From contig JBFWUF010000044.1 in assembly GCA_050247435.1 (NCBI GenBank), positions 4,866 through 68,865 on the forward strand: DNA of 64,000 nt, in the 5' to 3' direction. This DNA comes from JAJVID01 sp050247435 (GTDB lineage: Bacteria > Acidobacteriota > Blastocatellia > RBC074). The position numbers and the translations under genes were made by a program. Below the pieces are notes generated by a model, which was not told where the DNA came from, ran no database searches, and saw only the letters and a program-made list of their open reading frames with translations. The number at the start of each line of letters is the position of its first letter. The stretch's first letter is position 1. This document shows positions 36,201-45,589 of the stretch, one piece after another.

Positions 36201-36294
36201 GCGGCACATTGAACAAGAGGGAGACCCGGATCAGATTGCCGCCGAACTGCTGCAGTCGCTTGAAGCGATTGCAGCGATAACCGCGGACAAGTAA
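33229..36294 (+). CDS. dpdH: DpdH, large P-loop ATPase of the dpd system
   Basis: A 1,021-residue protein with a P-loop at residues 76-83 (GDPGTGKS), a Walker B-like ELALFIEDVSVM segment, and a CERCPVREECHG cysteine group near residue 410. The P-loop part resembles STAND/AAA-type ATPases; the C-terminal 600 residues are family-specific and helical. DpdH is in the set of genes proposed to recognise or cleave unmodified DNA. Assignment rests on order, size and the ATPase motif. Confidence 0.8.
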   Translation: MPATKFGQPCWEAGNIAKVISTVAQLDAEYIDYFLATHAPIKHIRHDETQELLDEEQFFLELMKPSRGEVLAVVHGDPGTGKSHLIHWLKLRCEDGLRRQELSNLVPVLIQRRTGSLKDALEQMIQQLPQDFVHYLTPVKSALEKISDLTARDKLVGELYLELGTRRADRGRAPLPRHLRYLPQVCGGSTGFRQWLCREAGVIDRVIKLLTQQSEVDEREGLPSFVEQEFNLTEARYRNKARNTDEVYGLIEDFLDEPSLREEAASYFNEVLPDAVKEMTGLAGTRLRDVFDQIRADLRRQGKELALFIEDVSVMSALDEEVFVALEPQKRQGLCRMIAVVGVTNQGWNRLPHNQKQRVTYPVSIGGQMTDEWCRDPRSVAEFTARYLNALRLPPQDVGAIAHHRRNGGDVTISACERCPVREECHGIFGAVEIENLDVGLFPLTNSAPQRLLSNLQEHLRDRRNQRGLLAHILQPILDKGHEDLEAETFPNFPMAVESPPPTYWTGFEERFCGGWNPGDKKRLKFLAQFWVEARDTDEAVEKLQPFLEPLGFREFSAAAAIKPVSPRQATVEKREQKTTQETPQQAEREKLNELLHNLDKWMAGDVLVGDPEARGMLADLIRKAMPWDDHSFPPLEVWKTLLGEGSNYKFINIEGMRSKLVGTKFSIRFERTKETRDLLEALAQYQYAGARSWNFPHGELHKRTVAAWVRKHSEEITGQLQPPNGLDTRAPVAGAVQFLATYALIGRRAKLPQELPELVKTLLADGQDELPAALSKEWKSLVEDLRIRRPEIRRFLLRELDIPQGRKAREINFINPLPIIQEAAAYTSDPKISPPGDEYHQDFWQTRYDVFEKAGRYSDLAAALDLERLAISDLVERIASSLHTAGYSAGNLPEAIANYCADLAEVLQALRKAKFPVPDKDFDELIRRKVFVERREVWMTAIREAQEVAEAEELMSVMLFDPKNLQEASVCLTVAEKYRSVLEREVEAKLRHIEQEGDPDQIAAELLQSLEAIAAITADK

Positions 36295-36304
36295 GGCGGA
36301 ACTG

Positions 36305-36991
36305 ATGTCTAAATGGCTTGAGTTGAAGCAAAAGATTGAGACCATTCCGGAAAAGGAAGGGCGTAAAAATTTAGTCGGGAAGTTAGCGCTCTACGGCAGC
36401 AAGACCGCCGAAGCGCGTGACTCTCTTGCCCGGAGCGCCCAGGCTCAACGGTGCGCGCAAAGTGTCTTTCCCGAAGGAGGCTTTCAACGAAGCGAGAAGC
36501 AGTTAAGCGAAGCCGTGAGCGCCGCGCGCACGCTCCACAAGAAACTCGTTAAACAGATAGAAGCAGTTGAGAAAGATGCATCAGAAAAGCAGTTCCTAGC
36601 CATTGACGAATACGCCAAAGCGGCGCGGAACAGCTTGAAAGACCAATGGAGCAATTTGCTCGGTCGCAAGATTGCTGACTTCGAAAACCTGGTTAAGGTG
36701 GCAAGTGAAGCTGATCTGGCTGGCAGTAAAAGCCTGACTGAAATCTTGAGCCGCCTGCGTGCACAGGCAGCGAATCCACCAAACAATGGTGAGGCCGCAA
36801 AGCGCATTGCGGCGGATCTTGAGAGTTTGAAAAATTCCGTCAGCACTTTGGGCCTCGAAGGCCGGGTGGGGAAATTCTTGATCGCGGCAGCGGAGGGGCG
36901 AGGTAACCCGAAAGACCTCGGCGACCCTGAAATTGTGGCCTTTATTGACCGCAATAATCTTTGGAATTTGCTCTCAGTAAAGCTTCGGTGA
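36305..36991 (+). CDS. dpdI: DpdI, coiled-coil protein of the dpd system
   Basis: A 228-residue, mostly helical, Lys/Glu/Ala-rich protein (SEKQLSEAVSAARTLHKKLV and similar) with no catalytic motif; its size and place between dpdH and dpdJ fit DpdI. It probably acts as a scaffold or bridge between the two large ATPases; this is inferred from structure type only. A weak AAGGCGGA site precedes the ATG. Confidence 0.7.
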   Translation: MSKWLELKQKIETIPEKEGRKNLVGKLALYGSKTAEARDSLARSAQAQRCAQSVFPEGGFQRSEKQLSEAVSAARTLHKKLVKQIEAVEKDASEKQFLAIDEYAKAARNSLKDQWSNLLGRKIADFENLVKVASEADLAGSKSLTEILSRLRAQAANPPNNGEAAKRIAADLESLKNSVSTLGLEGRVGKFLIAAAEGRGNPKDLGDPEIVAFIDRNNLWNLLSVKLR

Positions 36992-36997
36992 ACTTTT

Positions 36998-39900
36998 ATG
37001 TCCGTTACTGGCTTTGTCGGCGAATTTTTGTCATTCCTCGAACAGCAGGAGGCGCGTCTGCTTTCCTGGGGCTTTTACAACGTTTCGTTCGGGATATCTG
37101 AAATTGAAAACTTGCTGGAGCAGGAGGCGCCGGACTCTCTCCTCAAAGCCTGGCAGGAGTTGCAGGACGGAGGCTGGACAATAGACCTGCTGGTGAGTGA
37201 GATGGAGTCCAGCAATCTGCTCTACCGAGTTGCTCCCGGCGAGGAGATTTATCGAACGAGATTTGCCGAGGGAGTACGGCTGCTAGCGCGGCTGCGTCAG
37301 ATGTTCAGACCGCAGGATTGGGCTACCGGCCCGAAGCTTGTTTCTGACATCAAACTCCATCTCGCCCCCAGACGTTACCCGCGCCGAGATCAGCCGGCGG
37401 CGGACTGCTGGAAGGACTTGGAGGAGATTTGCTGGCGGCGTGAACTGCAACGGGCAGCATTCGATGCGCTGACAATGGGAAAAGACTCTCAGCCGCTGAA
37501 TTTCTCCCGCTTTCAGCGCCAGGCGTTCAAAAACATTCTCAGTCGTTACCGAAGCAGAGGCTCAACGGGATCGGTCATTAGCGCGGGCACGGGAGCGGGC
37601 AAGACAAAGGCCTTTTACATTCCGGCATTCCTGGGCGTGGTCGCCGAACTCCCGCCGAGGCATTCGCCGCAGCAGTCAGCGTTCACGAAAGCCATTGCCA
37701 TTTATCCTCGGAATGTTCTGTTAGCCGATCAACTCCGCGAGGCCCTCTCCGAAGCTGCGAAGCTGCGCCCGACGCTTGAGCGTTTCAAGCTGCGCCACCT
37801 CACCTTCGGAGCCTTGCTCGGCACAACCGCTGAAGAGCGGTGGTTCGACCCCGACGGCGATGGAAAGTATAAAGCTGAGCAGCGTGACTGGAAGCGGGTT
37901 GGTAATGGCTTTGTCGTGCCCCTCATCAAATCCCCGATTGACCCGAGTCAGGACCTCGTCTGGCGCGATGAGGACAGGCAGCGCGGCCTGACCGCCCTTT
38001 ATCGCGCGGACGGCTCGGCTCAGGAGCCGGACGTCCCCGACGGCACGTTAGCTCTCACCCGTGAGCAACTCAAAGCCAATCCACCGGATATACTTTTCCT
38101 CTCGGCGGAAATGCTTAACCGCGAGATGGGCAATCCCGAATGGGCGCGCACTTTTGGCATTGGCCTGCGCGAACGAGCGCCACGCCTCCTATTGCTCGAT
38201 GAGGTACATGCCTACGAGGGAATCCACGGCGCACAGGTCGCCTGGGTGTTGCGCCGGTGGCGATACTGGAGCGGCGCGCGCGATCTGCATGTGGTAGGAC
38301 TTTCGGCTACGCTGAAAGAAGCGCCGAAGCATCTCGGATTGGTAACAGGCATCCCTGCCACCTCGATCCAGGAGTTCACTCCGGCCGACAGCGATCTGAC
38401 AATGGAGGGGATAGAATATAATCTTGCCATCAAAGGAGACCCGGCTTCCGGCGGCAGCCTGCTCGCCACCTCCATTCAAAGCGCCATGCTGCTCACGCGT
38501 TTGTTGACGCCGAGAAACCTGCCGCCGGTGCGCCGCGCGGGCGATGCAATCACGTCGTCGGCCTTTTACGGGCGCAAGGTCTTCGGTTTCACGGACAACC
38601 TGGACGGCCTGAATCGCTGGTACTCGGATATGAACGATGCTGAGAGTAACAAGTGGCTGGCCAGGTTGCGTCTGCACCCGCAACAACGCCAGCCTGCGGC
38701 CAACCTCCCGGCTGCGATCATCCGCCGGATGGACGAGGGAGGGCAGATCTGGGAACTGCCCAGACGCTTAGGGTATAACCTGAACCAACCGCTGGTCGTT
38801 TCCCGATGTAGCTCTCAGGACCCCGGTGCAAACGTGGGTTCGGACTTAATAGTGGCGAGCGCCAGTCTGGAAGTCGGATTCGATGATCCGGAAGTCGGGA
38901 TCGTTCTACATCACAAACGCCCCGTCTCAATCTCATCCTTCATTCAGCGAAAGGGACGCGCCGGGCGCCGTGTCGGCACGCGGCCATGGACAGTAGTCGT
39001 GCTTTCTGATTACGGCGGCGACCGCTGGGCCTTCCAGAATGCGGAGCGCCTGTTCCAACCGGAAATTGAGACGATTTTTCTACCTATCACCAATCCCTAT
39101 GTTCTGCGCATTCAGGCGACATACTTTCTGGTAGACTGGCTTGGTCACCGGATTGCGAATGGCAGCCCATTCAATTACCTGTCGCGGAGCCAGCCGGGGA
39201 ATACCGCGCGCAGAGCCATCGAGATACTCAAAGACTTCATCAATCTTGGTGCCGAATGGCGCAAATTCAGGAACGATTTCGCTCGCACTTTTGGTCGGCC
39301 ATATGGCGCCGGCGGGAGAAAGTTCAGTGATGCGGAACTCGACGCGATTTTTTGGCAATCACCACGTCCCGTACTCCGCCACGTTGTGCCAACTCTTTTA
39401 CGGAAACTGGAAGCAGGTTGGCGTTACGCCAACCCTCAATTGAGCGGGCAGACTGAGGATCGAGGCGCGAATCGCCCGCTCCCGCAATTTCTGCCGCAAG
39501 CCACATTCGCCGAACTCGGTGGTTCCGACGTGCGACTCAGCTTTTCTGACCAGGCCGGCAAGGATGACGAATACCTGAACGTGTCGCGCGCGCTCTTTGA
39601 GGCCTGTCCGGGGCGCGTTTCCAAGCGTTATGCCACCCGTGTAGGGGAGGAGGGCTACTGGCTTGCCTTCTCAGAGCAGTTGCTGCAACGCATTGGTGAC
39701 TTAGCCGCACCCGTTAGCGCTCTCTTTCCGGACCGCCTCTTCCTTGAAAACACTGATGGCGTCGCCATCTACCAGCCGCAGGCAATCGAATTACGGCATC
39801 GGCCTAACCAGGTGCTGGATACCAGCAACGCTTCCTGGAACTGGCAAAGCTGTATCCAAGCACTCACGCCCGGCTGCAGACTTGCCATTTTCGCAGGCGG

Positions 39901-41584
39901 GCCGTGGAGCGATGTAGTGAGCCATTGTGAAGTCCATCTTCATCGCGACCAATCCGGCATTAGCGTTTTGCGTTACGCCCGCTCGTGTGACTACGAGTTA
40001 CGCCTGCAGCGCGGGACATCCAGCCGGGGCAGGCTGACGCTGGCTTCGAGCGACGGTGATGGCAACGCCGTACCGGAGGCGGTAGGATTTCAACTCAACG
40101 TGGACGGCATTGCCCTGCGCCTGAGGCGCGAACACCTTCAGAACATGGTAGACGATGACGCCTCTCGCCGGTCCCGCTTTCGCCCGGATCACTTTCTGGA
40201 TCGGGTCAGAGCCTCTGAAGTTCTGAGAGAGCGAATGAGCATTTTTCTTGCGGATTGGCTATGGCAAACCAGCATGGCTATGCTGGCGGCGACGGCGCTA
40301 CGGCAACAGTGTTCGCTGGAAGAGGCGCAACAGAGGTTGACCGGGTTGCGGGAGCAGGCGGCTAGGCGTGTACTCGATACGATCTTCCAATTTCAGGGCA
40401 TTGATCAGCAGGGCGATCCGCGACTGAAAGATAGGATTCTCGACCAGTGGCGTGATCCCATTGTGTTGGGAGAAATGGAGGCCCTGGAAAGGACACTCTG
40501 GGCAAGCCCGGATGCCGGTTATCAGGAATGGGGGCGACGACGCTACGTTGCCTCGCTGGCGCAAGCATTTCGCGCCGCGGCGGTGAGCCGATTGAATGAA
40601 GTTTCTGAAGACGACCTCATGGTGGACGTCGTATGGACAGCAGAAGGCGACGCGGAAATTTACCTGACCGAAACGAGTTCCGGCGGACTGGGGCAGATTG
40701 AAATGATCGTTCATGAGCTGAAGCAATCGCCCGAAGCTTTCCTCGAGGGCTTACGCCACGCCCTCTCTTTTTGCCCCAGACATTTTATTGCTGCCAATTT
40801 GTTGGCGGTTTTGAGGCAGGTTAACTCCACGACGGAGCAGGGGGGTGACATGCGCAACGCTTTCGCTCAGGTGCGCGCCGCACAAGGATTCCAAGCACAG
40901 GACGAGGCGCGGCGTGGGCTCCGAGCTACGCTTGAAGAGATCGGGTTGGCTTCCTCTCGCGCGGTAGTGGTGGCGTTAGTTACTAAGCTCCTGCGCGCAG
41001 GAAGTTCTCCGCGCACCGACGTTATTCTTCACATGCTCAATCGGGCCTGGCGGCGGCGCGAGGAAAGGCTCGGCATCTCTATTGACCCGCGAGTGTTCGC
41101 TTACCTATGCGTGCAATACCCACCCGCGCGGCAACGACTGAGGCAACTTTTCAGAGAAGTTAGTGGCGGCGAGAATCCGGATGATATGCAACTCTACGCC
41201 GTACTTCAGCAGTTTCTCCTGCCCGGCTGCGAGGATAGTTGTCCTGAGTGCCTCGATCAGCCACACCGCTACCACGATTTTGGCCGCCCGTCGCGTTCGC
41301 TGGCAACAGACCAACTCAAGTTCAGAATACCTGAGGTAGCAGTAGAGGAGCACCCCGATGACTGGCTTGACCTCGTGCGACAGCGGCTGTTGAGTGATTC
41401 CGATTTGCAAGTCGTCGTCGACAGTTCGCGGCTTGCAGCCGTAGCCAGGGAGATACAGGGCTTGCTCGCTGAAGAACTGGAAGCAGGGTTCCTGTTGCGC
41501 CCGGCCTCAATCGCCGGCGTCAGGCGTGAAGGCGCTGACTGGAAAATACACCTTCAGCTCAAGGGGGTGAACTATGGCGCTTGA
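36998..41584 (+). CDS. dpdJ: DpdJ, giant DEAD/DEAH-type helicase of the dpd system
   Basis: A 1,528-residue SF2 helicase: SAGTGAGKTKAFYIPAFL (P-loop at 197-203), LLLLDEVHAYEG (DEVH box), HVVGLSATLKEAPK (motif III), ASASLEVGFDDPEVGIVLHH and QRKGRAGRR (motifs V and VI). A C-terminal GCEDSCPECLDQP cysteine group may bind zinc. DpdJ is the largest protein of the predicted restriction set. It overlaps the dpdK start by 11 bases. Confidence 0.85.
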   Translation: MSVTGFVGEFLSFLEQQEARLLSWGFYNVSFGISEIENLLEQEAPDSLLKAWQELQDGGWTIDLLVSEMESSNLLYRVAPGEEIYRTRFAEGVRLLARLRQMFRPQDWATGPKLVSDIKLHLAPRRYPRRDQPAADCWKDLEEICWRRELQRAAFDALTMGKDSQPLNFSRFQRQAFKNILSRYRSRGSTGSVISAGTGAGKTKAFYIPAFLGVVAELPPRHSPQQSAFTKAIAIYPRNVLLADQLREALSEAAKLRPTLERFKLRHLTFGALLGTTAEERWFDPDGDGKYKAEQRDWKRVGNGFVVPLIKSPIDPSQDLVWRDEDRQRGLTALYRADGSAQEPDVPDGTLALTREQLKANPPDILFLSAEMLNREMGNPEWARTFGIGLRERAPRLLLLDEVHAYEGIHGAQVAWVLRRWRYWSGARDLHVVGLSATLKEAPKHLGLVTGIPATSIQEFTPADSDLTMEGIEYNLAIKGDPASGGSLLATSIQSAMLLTRLLTPRNLPPVRRAGDAITSSAFYGRKVFGFTDNLDGLNRWYSDMNDAESNKWLARLRLHPQQRQPAANLPAAIIRRMDEGGQIWELPRRLGYNLNQPLVVSRCSSQDPGANVGSDLIVASASLEVGFDDPEVGIVLHHKRPVSISSFIQRKGRAGRRVGTRPWTVVVLSDYGGDRWAFQNAERLFQPEIETIFLPITNPYVLRIQATYFLVDWLGHRIANGSPFNYLSRSQPGNTARRAIEILKDFINLGAEWRKFRNDFARTFGRPYGAGGRKFSDAELDAIFWQSPRPVLRHVVPTLLRKLEAGWRYANPQLSGQTEDRGANRPLPQFLPQATFAELGGSDVRLSFSDQAGKDDEYLNVSRALFEACPGRVSKRYATRVGEEGYWLAFSEQLLQRIGDLAAPVSALFPDRLFLENTDGVAIYQPQAIELRHRPNQVLDTSNASWNWQSCIQALTPGCRLAIFAGGPWSDVVSHCEVHLHRDQSGISVLRYARSCDYELRLQRGTSSRGRLTLASSDGDGNAVPEAVGFQLNVDGIALRLRREHLQNMVDDDASRRSRFRPDHFLDRVRASEVLRERMSIFLADWLWQTSMAMLAATALRQQCSLEEAQQRLTGLREQAARRVLDTIFQFQGIDQQGDPRLKDRILDQWRDPIVLGEMEALERTLWASPDAGYQEWGRRRYVASLAQAFRAAAVSRLNEVSEDDLMVDVVWTAEGDAEIYLTETSSGGLGQIEMIVHELKQSPEAFLEGLRHALSFCPRHFIAANLLAVLRQVNSTTEQGGDMRNAFAQVRAAQGFQAQDEARRGLRATLEEIGLASSRAVVVALVTKLLRAGSSPRTDVILHMLNRAWRRREERLGISIDPRVFAYLCVQYPPARQRLRQLFREVSGGENPDDMQLYAVLQQFLLPGCEDSCPECLDQPHRYHDFGRPSRSLATDQLKFRIPEVAVEEHPDDWLDLVRQRLLSDSDLQVVVDSSRLAAVAREIQGLLAEELEAGFLLRPASIAGVRREGADWKIHLQLKGVNYGA

Positions 41585-42128
41585 GCAGGAGTTCCGCCAG
41601 GCGAGCCGTGACGTATGGTCGCACGGCAGCGGGCAGCAGTTGCGTGACCTGCTGGCTTCATCTCTGAGCACCCTGCTGCTGCTCGAAGGAGAGAAGCATG
41701 CATATTTTTCCAGCCCCTGGGTCTCCGACTTCGTCCTCTTCGAAAATCATTTCGGCCAGTTCAGCGCGCTCTTTCCCGAATTCGGCGATCAGACCGAAAT
41801 CCGCTTCAGCGATTACCTGGTCTGTTTGGCGAAAAAGCTTCCGGTGAGGATCATCACGACCAGCAGCGAGGTCTCCGCCGGTTTCCGTAGTCACCTGGAA
41901 CTTCGTTCTTGCGCGCACATCCAGGTGCGAACCGCACCGGACGAATATCACGAGAAAGGCATTCTCGCGCCGTCCTTCTACATCGAGGGCTCGATGAATA
42001 TCACTTACAGCGGAGTTTACGTCAGAGGGGAAAAAGTGACCTATCACTCGGCCGGAAATCCGCAAGGAGCAAGCAAAATTTCCGCCGCTTACTTGGAGTA
42101 TGACCGCCGTTGGAGCATCCTGAAATAA
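41574..42128 (+). CDS. dpdK: DpdK, phospholipase D-like protein of the dpd system
   Basis: A 184-residue protein with one PLD-type half-site: EYHEKGILAPSFYIEGSMNI carries His, Lys (HxK), then Ser and Asn in the HKD-like spacing. PLD-fold proteins include nucleases such as Nuc and BfiI, and DpdK is the best nuclease candidate in the island; a single HKD motif implies a dimer. The ATG follows AAGGGGGTGA within the end of dpdJ. The Asp of a classical HKD motif is not evident, so activity is uncertain. Confidence 0.8.
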   Translation: MALEQEFRQASRDVWSHGSGQQLRDLLASSLSTLLLLEGEKHAYFSSPWVSDFVLFENHFGQFSALFPEFGDQTEIRFSDYLVCLAKKLPVRIITTSSEVSAGFRSHLELRSCAHIQVRTAPDEYHEKGILAPSFYIEGSMNITYSGVYVRGEKVTYHSAGNPQGASKISAAYLEYDRRWSILK

Positions 42129-42139
42129 AGAGTTTGTCT

Positions 42140-44338
42140 ATGCTCACACCAGATCAAATCACCTTGCTGCGCCGGTTACAAGGCAATTGGCCGAAGCACC
42201 TCCAACTAACGTTTGATGAGCAGAACAGACCGGATCTTGCCGAGCATCCACTGGCCGGCGAACTACTGGCGCTGAGCCGCAGTGAGCGCACATCACTTCC
42301 ATTTTTCACCCCCAACCGCCCAGACCGCATCATCTGGCTGACGATTGCGCCCAATGCAGAAGAGCTGCAGTCGGCGATGGCGGACCTGCGCGCATGGCTG
42401 TTGCCCAGTTTCGGCTGGGAAGATGAGCCGCCAATTGTCGCACCAGGAGAATCTTCAGGCCCGTTGAGCGAAGTGCTGCGCGCGCTTTCGCCAGCAGGTT
42501 ATTTCCGCTGGTGGACGATGCGGGCTGAATTTAGCCGCGCGGTCGGCAAACTTCGCGCGCTGCGCGACCTCGAGCAGCGTCGCCCGGCGCATGCCCACGC
42601 ACGGCCTCCCTCACTCTTCGATTTGCGGCAGCAATACGATGTGGCGTTGCTGACGGGCGATGTTGAGGCGGCGCAGGAGGCGATTGACGGCATCAACCTT
42701 CATCAACTCGACACGGCGGCCAACACGTGCTTTATGCAGTTGCGCCTCTGGGACCATTTCCGGGAGTACGAACGCATCGTCACTCACCCGCAACTTGCAG
42801 AGTTGGTTCGGTTGCGCATGCCGCACAGCATCCGTCTGGCCGTCATACGCGGCTTCCACGCGCACTTTCTTGCGCCGCTGGAAGAGCGCGGGGAGATCCA
42901 ATCTGCCGCGAGCGTCTACGCTGAACGTGTTCACGACTCCTTGACAGGGTTACTCGAACTTTGCCGCCCCTCGGACGGGATTGAGACCAGGCGCTGCATC
43001 GGCTATAAAGCCTGGCTTTTGCAGGATGGAAATCAGGCAAGTCAGTTGTGCAAGGATTATCAGGACGAAATGCTCGATCAACTCCTTGCGCCGCTCGCTT
43101 TGCCCGAAGCTCTCCAGCCTTCAATTCACGATTGTTTTTACACCGCCCTCCGGCGCGGCGACTGGAGGGCCGTTCAAGAGGCTGGGCAGCAATTGCTGTT
43201 GGAGGAGGTCGAAGGAGAAGCTGGTTTCAGGCGGGAGTATTTGCAGGGCGTTTTGCGCCTCAGTTTGGAATTTCACGCTAATCCGGGCCTCGGTGAATTG
43301 CTTGGAAAATCACAGCTGCCATCCACGCCTGTACCGGCCCTGGTCGTGCCGCAAACGTGGCCGGATTTTGTGGCACGGATCAAAGAAAAAGAATGGTCGG
43401 GCGCAGACCACTTCCTGACGCTGGATAACAGGCCCTCACTCGGCGATTTAAGTCTGCCTGAACTGAGCCAAGTGGTTGAAGGTTTGGAAGAGTTGCTGAC
43501 CGACCCTGACATTCACCGTGATCAGACTGGTCACCAGTTGGCGCTCGGCAGCCTGCCAGTCATCATCAAAGACTTCCTCCTCGACCCTGAATTCCCGCGC
43601 TCCTACCTTAGCAATTTGTATCGCCAACTGCTTCAACTCTGGTGTGGACAGAAGCGTGGCTCGGCCTCACCGCCTGACGCCAATCTTGTGTTGACATTGG
43701 CAGAGGCAGTTTTGCGGCTCGACAGCACATCTGAGCGCGAAGTGGCGGAGGTGATCCGCGACTGGTGGGCGGCGCGCAGAGCGCGCGTTATGTTGCCGTT
43801 CCTCTTAAGTGGGCTGGATATCCTTTCAGAATTGACCCCTGAAAGGATTGTCACCGAAAGTCTGTGGGTGGACGGCGCGGCTCTCATCCGCCTTGACCCG
43901 CTTGCCTTTTCCCTCGGAGAGCGACAATTGTGGCGTGTTATCGGCAGCCGCATCGGACTTGATGAGAGTACGATCGATGATTTCCTCGGCATTGAATCAG
44001 CGGCTGAGAATGAAGAGCCTGACCCTCTGGCGGAAGCCGATTTGAAGAAGGTGGCCATCGTTTCGCTGCGCGAAGAGGCGGCACACGCGGCTGCGGCCCT
44101 GATCGGGCAGCGGTCAAAAGCGCAGGTGTTGGTGGTGAGCGAAACGCACGCCGGCGTCCAGACAGCGAGCGCCAAGACCGCGGACGTTATCCTTTTTGTA
44201 TGGGCCAGTAGCACTCACGCTGTTTATCGTGCTTTCGACGGAGTGCGGGAGAAATTGTCATACGTTCAAGGCAAGGGGGCAGCCAGCATCGTCCTCGCGC
44301 TCGAACGTTGGGTGATAAAGCAGCGGGAATCAATATAG
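42140..44338 (+). CDS. dpdD: DpdD protein of the dpd system
   Basis: A 732-residue protein assigned as DpdD by size and context. It opens MLTPDQITLLRRLQGNWPKH; a repeat-like helical middle (DVALLTGDVEAAQEAIDGIN) suggests TPR-type helices; the C-terminal part (AQVLVVSETHAGVQ, then VILFVWASSTHAVYRAFDGV) resembles a Rossmann-like domain. No catalytic motif is evident. A TTG at 42110 overlapping dpdK is an alternative start. It ends the plus-strand operon and converges on dpdB at 44399, with 60 bases between. Confidence 0.75.
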   Translation: MLTPDQITLLRRLQGNWPKHLQLTFDEQNRPDLAEHPLAGELLALSRSERTSLPFFTPNRPDRIIWLTIAPNAEELQSAMADLRAWLLPSFGWEDEPPIVAPGESSGPLSEVLRALSPAGYFRWWTMRAEFSRAVGKLRALRDLEQRRPAHAHARPPSLFDLRQQYDVALLTGDVEAAQEAIDGINLHQLDTAANTCFMQLRLWDHFREYERIVTHPQLAELVRLRMPHSIRLAVIRGFHAHFLAPLEERGEIQSAASVYAERVHDSLTGLLELCRPSDGIETRRCIGYKAWLLQDGNQASQLCKDYQDEMLDQLLAPLALPEALQPSIHDCFYTALRRGDWRAVQEAGQQLLLEEVEGEAGFRREYLQGVLRLSLEFHANPGLGELLGKSQLPSTPVPALVVPQTWPDFVARIKEKEWSGADHFLTLDNRPSLGDLSLPELSQVVEGLEELLTDPDIHRDQTGHQLALGSLPVIIKDFLLDPEFPRSYLSNLYRQLLQLWCGQKRGSASPPDANLVLTLAEAVLRLDSTSEREVAEVIRDWWAARRARVMLPFLLSGLDILSELTPERIVTESLWVDGAALIRLDPLAFSLGERQLWRVIGSRIGLDESTIDDFLGIESAAENEEPDPLAEADLKKVAIVSLREEAAHAAAALIGQRSKAQVLVVSETHAGVQTASAKTADVILFVWASSTHAVYRAFDGVREKLSYVQGKGAASIVLALERWVIKQRESI

Positions 44339-44398
44339 ATCCGCGCGAGATCACTCCTGTAGGATGGATTGCCACAGCCTATCGATGTGCTATTCGTG

Positions 44399-45589
44399 CT
44401 ATTGGTCCGCTCCGCTATGAAACAAGACAGGCTGTGAAGTCACTTCTTTCGTCATCCCTTTGCTCTCCTGATTCCAAACCAGGCTCTTATACTGCACCAG
44501 CAGGTAATTTGAGAGTAGTTGTATATCCTTAGATGTATTTTGAATCTCGTTCCACTTGCGCTGACAGCCAGGGCCGAAATCCCAATATCCATCAGTCCAC
44601 CTGCAGACTTCTCGTATCGGCTCGAGGTCGGCGGCGAACTGATTTTCAGTCGGAATGGTCATTCGGCGATGACGCTCCGCGATGGCATCCATCAGAAACC
44701 CTAAGCTGATGATTCCTGCTCCATGTACCAGCCGAGAACGGCGTGGTGGCAAATCCCACGCCTGATCGAAGACCTTCCTGACTGCCCCCCAATAATTCCG
44801 CAGTACATTCATGATACTGTCTACGTCACCAGGGCCGTCTGGCGTGTAACGAAAGCGATAAAGAACCCCGTCGCTCAGACTGTTCTCCAACATCTTGAGA
44901 ATGGAATTATCCTTGATATTCCCTAGTGGAGTGGTTGGAGTTTGGATACGTCCTTTGAGTGGAGAGTCTTCTTCGTGATTGAGTAGATCAAGCAGGTAGG
45001 CGGGAAAACGTCGGCGTTGTAGCAAGTTTGGCAACGCAGCTTCCGTGTTCGGGAGCAGTTCGTAAATCAATCCCTTCGGCAAGGGCTTAGTGGAATTGAC
45101 CAAAATGAATTGCTCAGTTTGTTCGTGAACTTCGCTTGTAATAAACGCAGTGACGCAGATCGGGAACGATTCAATATCAGCGTCACGAATCGCGGCCAGA
45201 CGTTGTTGGCCATCTACGATGAAGCCCGGTTTGTCTTCAGACGCGAGGTTAGTATCAATCGGAATGATTAGCGTCCCGATTCTGGTGTATGCAATTGTAG
45301 ACATTGATTCGCTAGATGTTTCAAAGCGGATGCGGGTATCGAAAGCAATTACAACGGCATTGGGTACCATTGGAGATTCGCTTTCAAGGTAGTTCCTGAT
45401 CTCCGCTATGTGTGAAAGCACTTCTGGGCGTTGATACCCACTCAGGCTGTTTCCCTCCTCGCGGCGGATGCGGGAAACAGTAGCAAAATTTGAAATCAGT
45501 TTGCCATCAATGGCGAAACTGTACAGCAAGCGATCCGCCCCTTGTCGCACTTCAATGGCCGGAACTCGTAGTTCAGTTAGACCAGACAT
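44399..45589 (-). CDS. dpdB: DpdB-like DGQHR-domain protein (first of two)
   Basis: A 396-residue DndB/DpdB-type protein. The signature loop GFIVDGQQRLAAIR lies at about residues 123-136, followed by FILVNSTKPLPKGLIYELLP, which is shared with the paralog at 46885. DpdB is needed with DpdA to put preQ0 into DNA; the family has an ATPase or ParB-like fold. The C-terminal region (RWTDGYWDFGPGCQRKWNEI) is also conserved between the copies. It starts directly after dpdA's stop codon with GGAGAT as ribosome site. Having two DpdB-type genes is unusual. Confidence 0.85.
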   Translation of the reverse strand: MSGLTELRVPAIEVRQGADRLLYSFAIDGKLISNFATVSRIRREEGNSLSGYQRPEVLSHIAEIRNYLESESPMVPNAVVIAFDTRIRFETSSESMSTIAYTRIGTLIIPIDTNLASEDKPGFIVDGQQRLAAIRDADIESFPICVTAFITSEVHEQTEQFILVNSTKPLPKGLIYELLPNTEAALPNLLQRRRFPAYLLDLLNHEEDSPLKGRIQTPTTPLGNIKDNSILKMLENSLSDGVLYRFRYTPDGPGDVDSIMNVLRNYWGAVRKVFDQAWDLPPRRSRLVHGAGIISLGFLMDAIAERHRRMTIPTENQFAADLEPIREVCRWTDGYWDFGPGCQRKWNEIQNTSKDIQLLSNYLLVQYKSLVWNQESKGMTKEVTSQPVLFHSGADQ

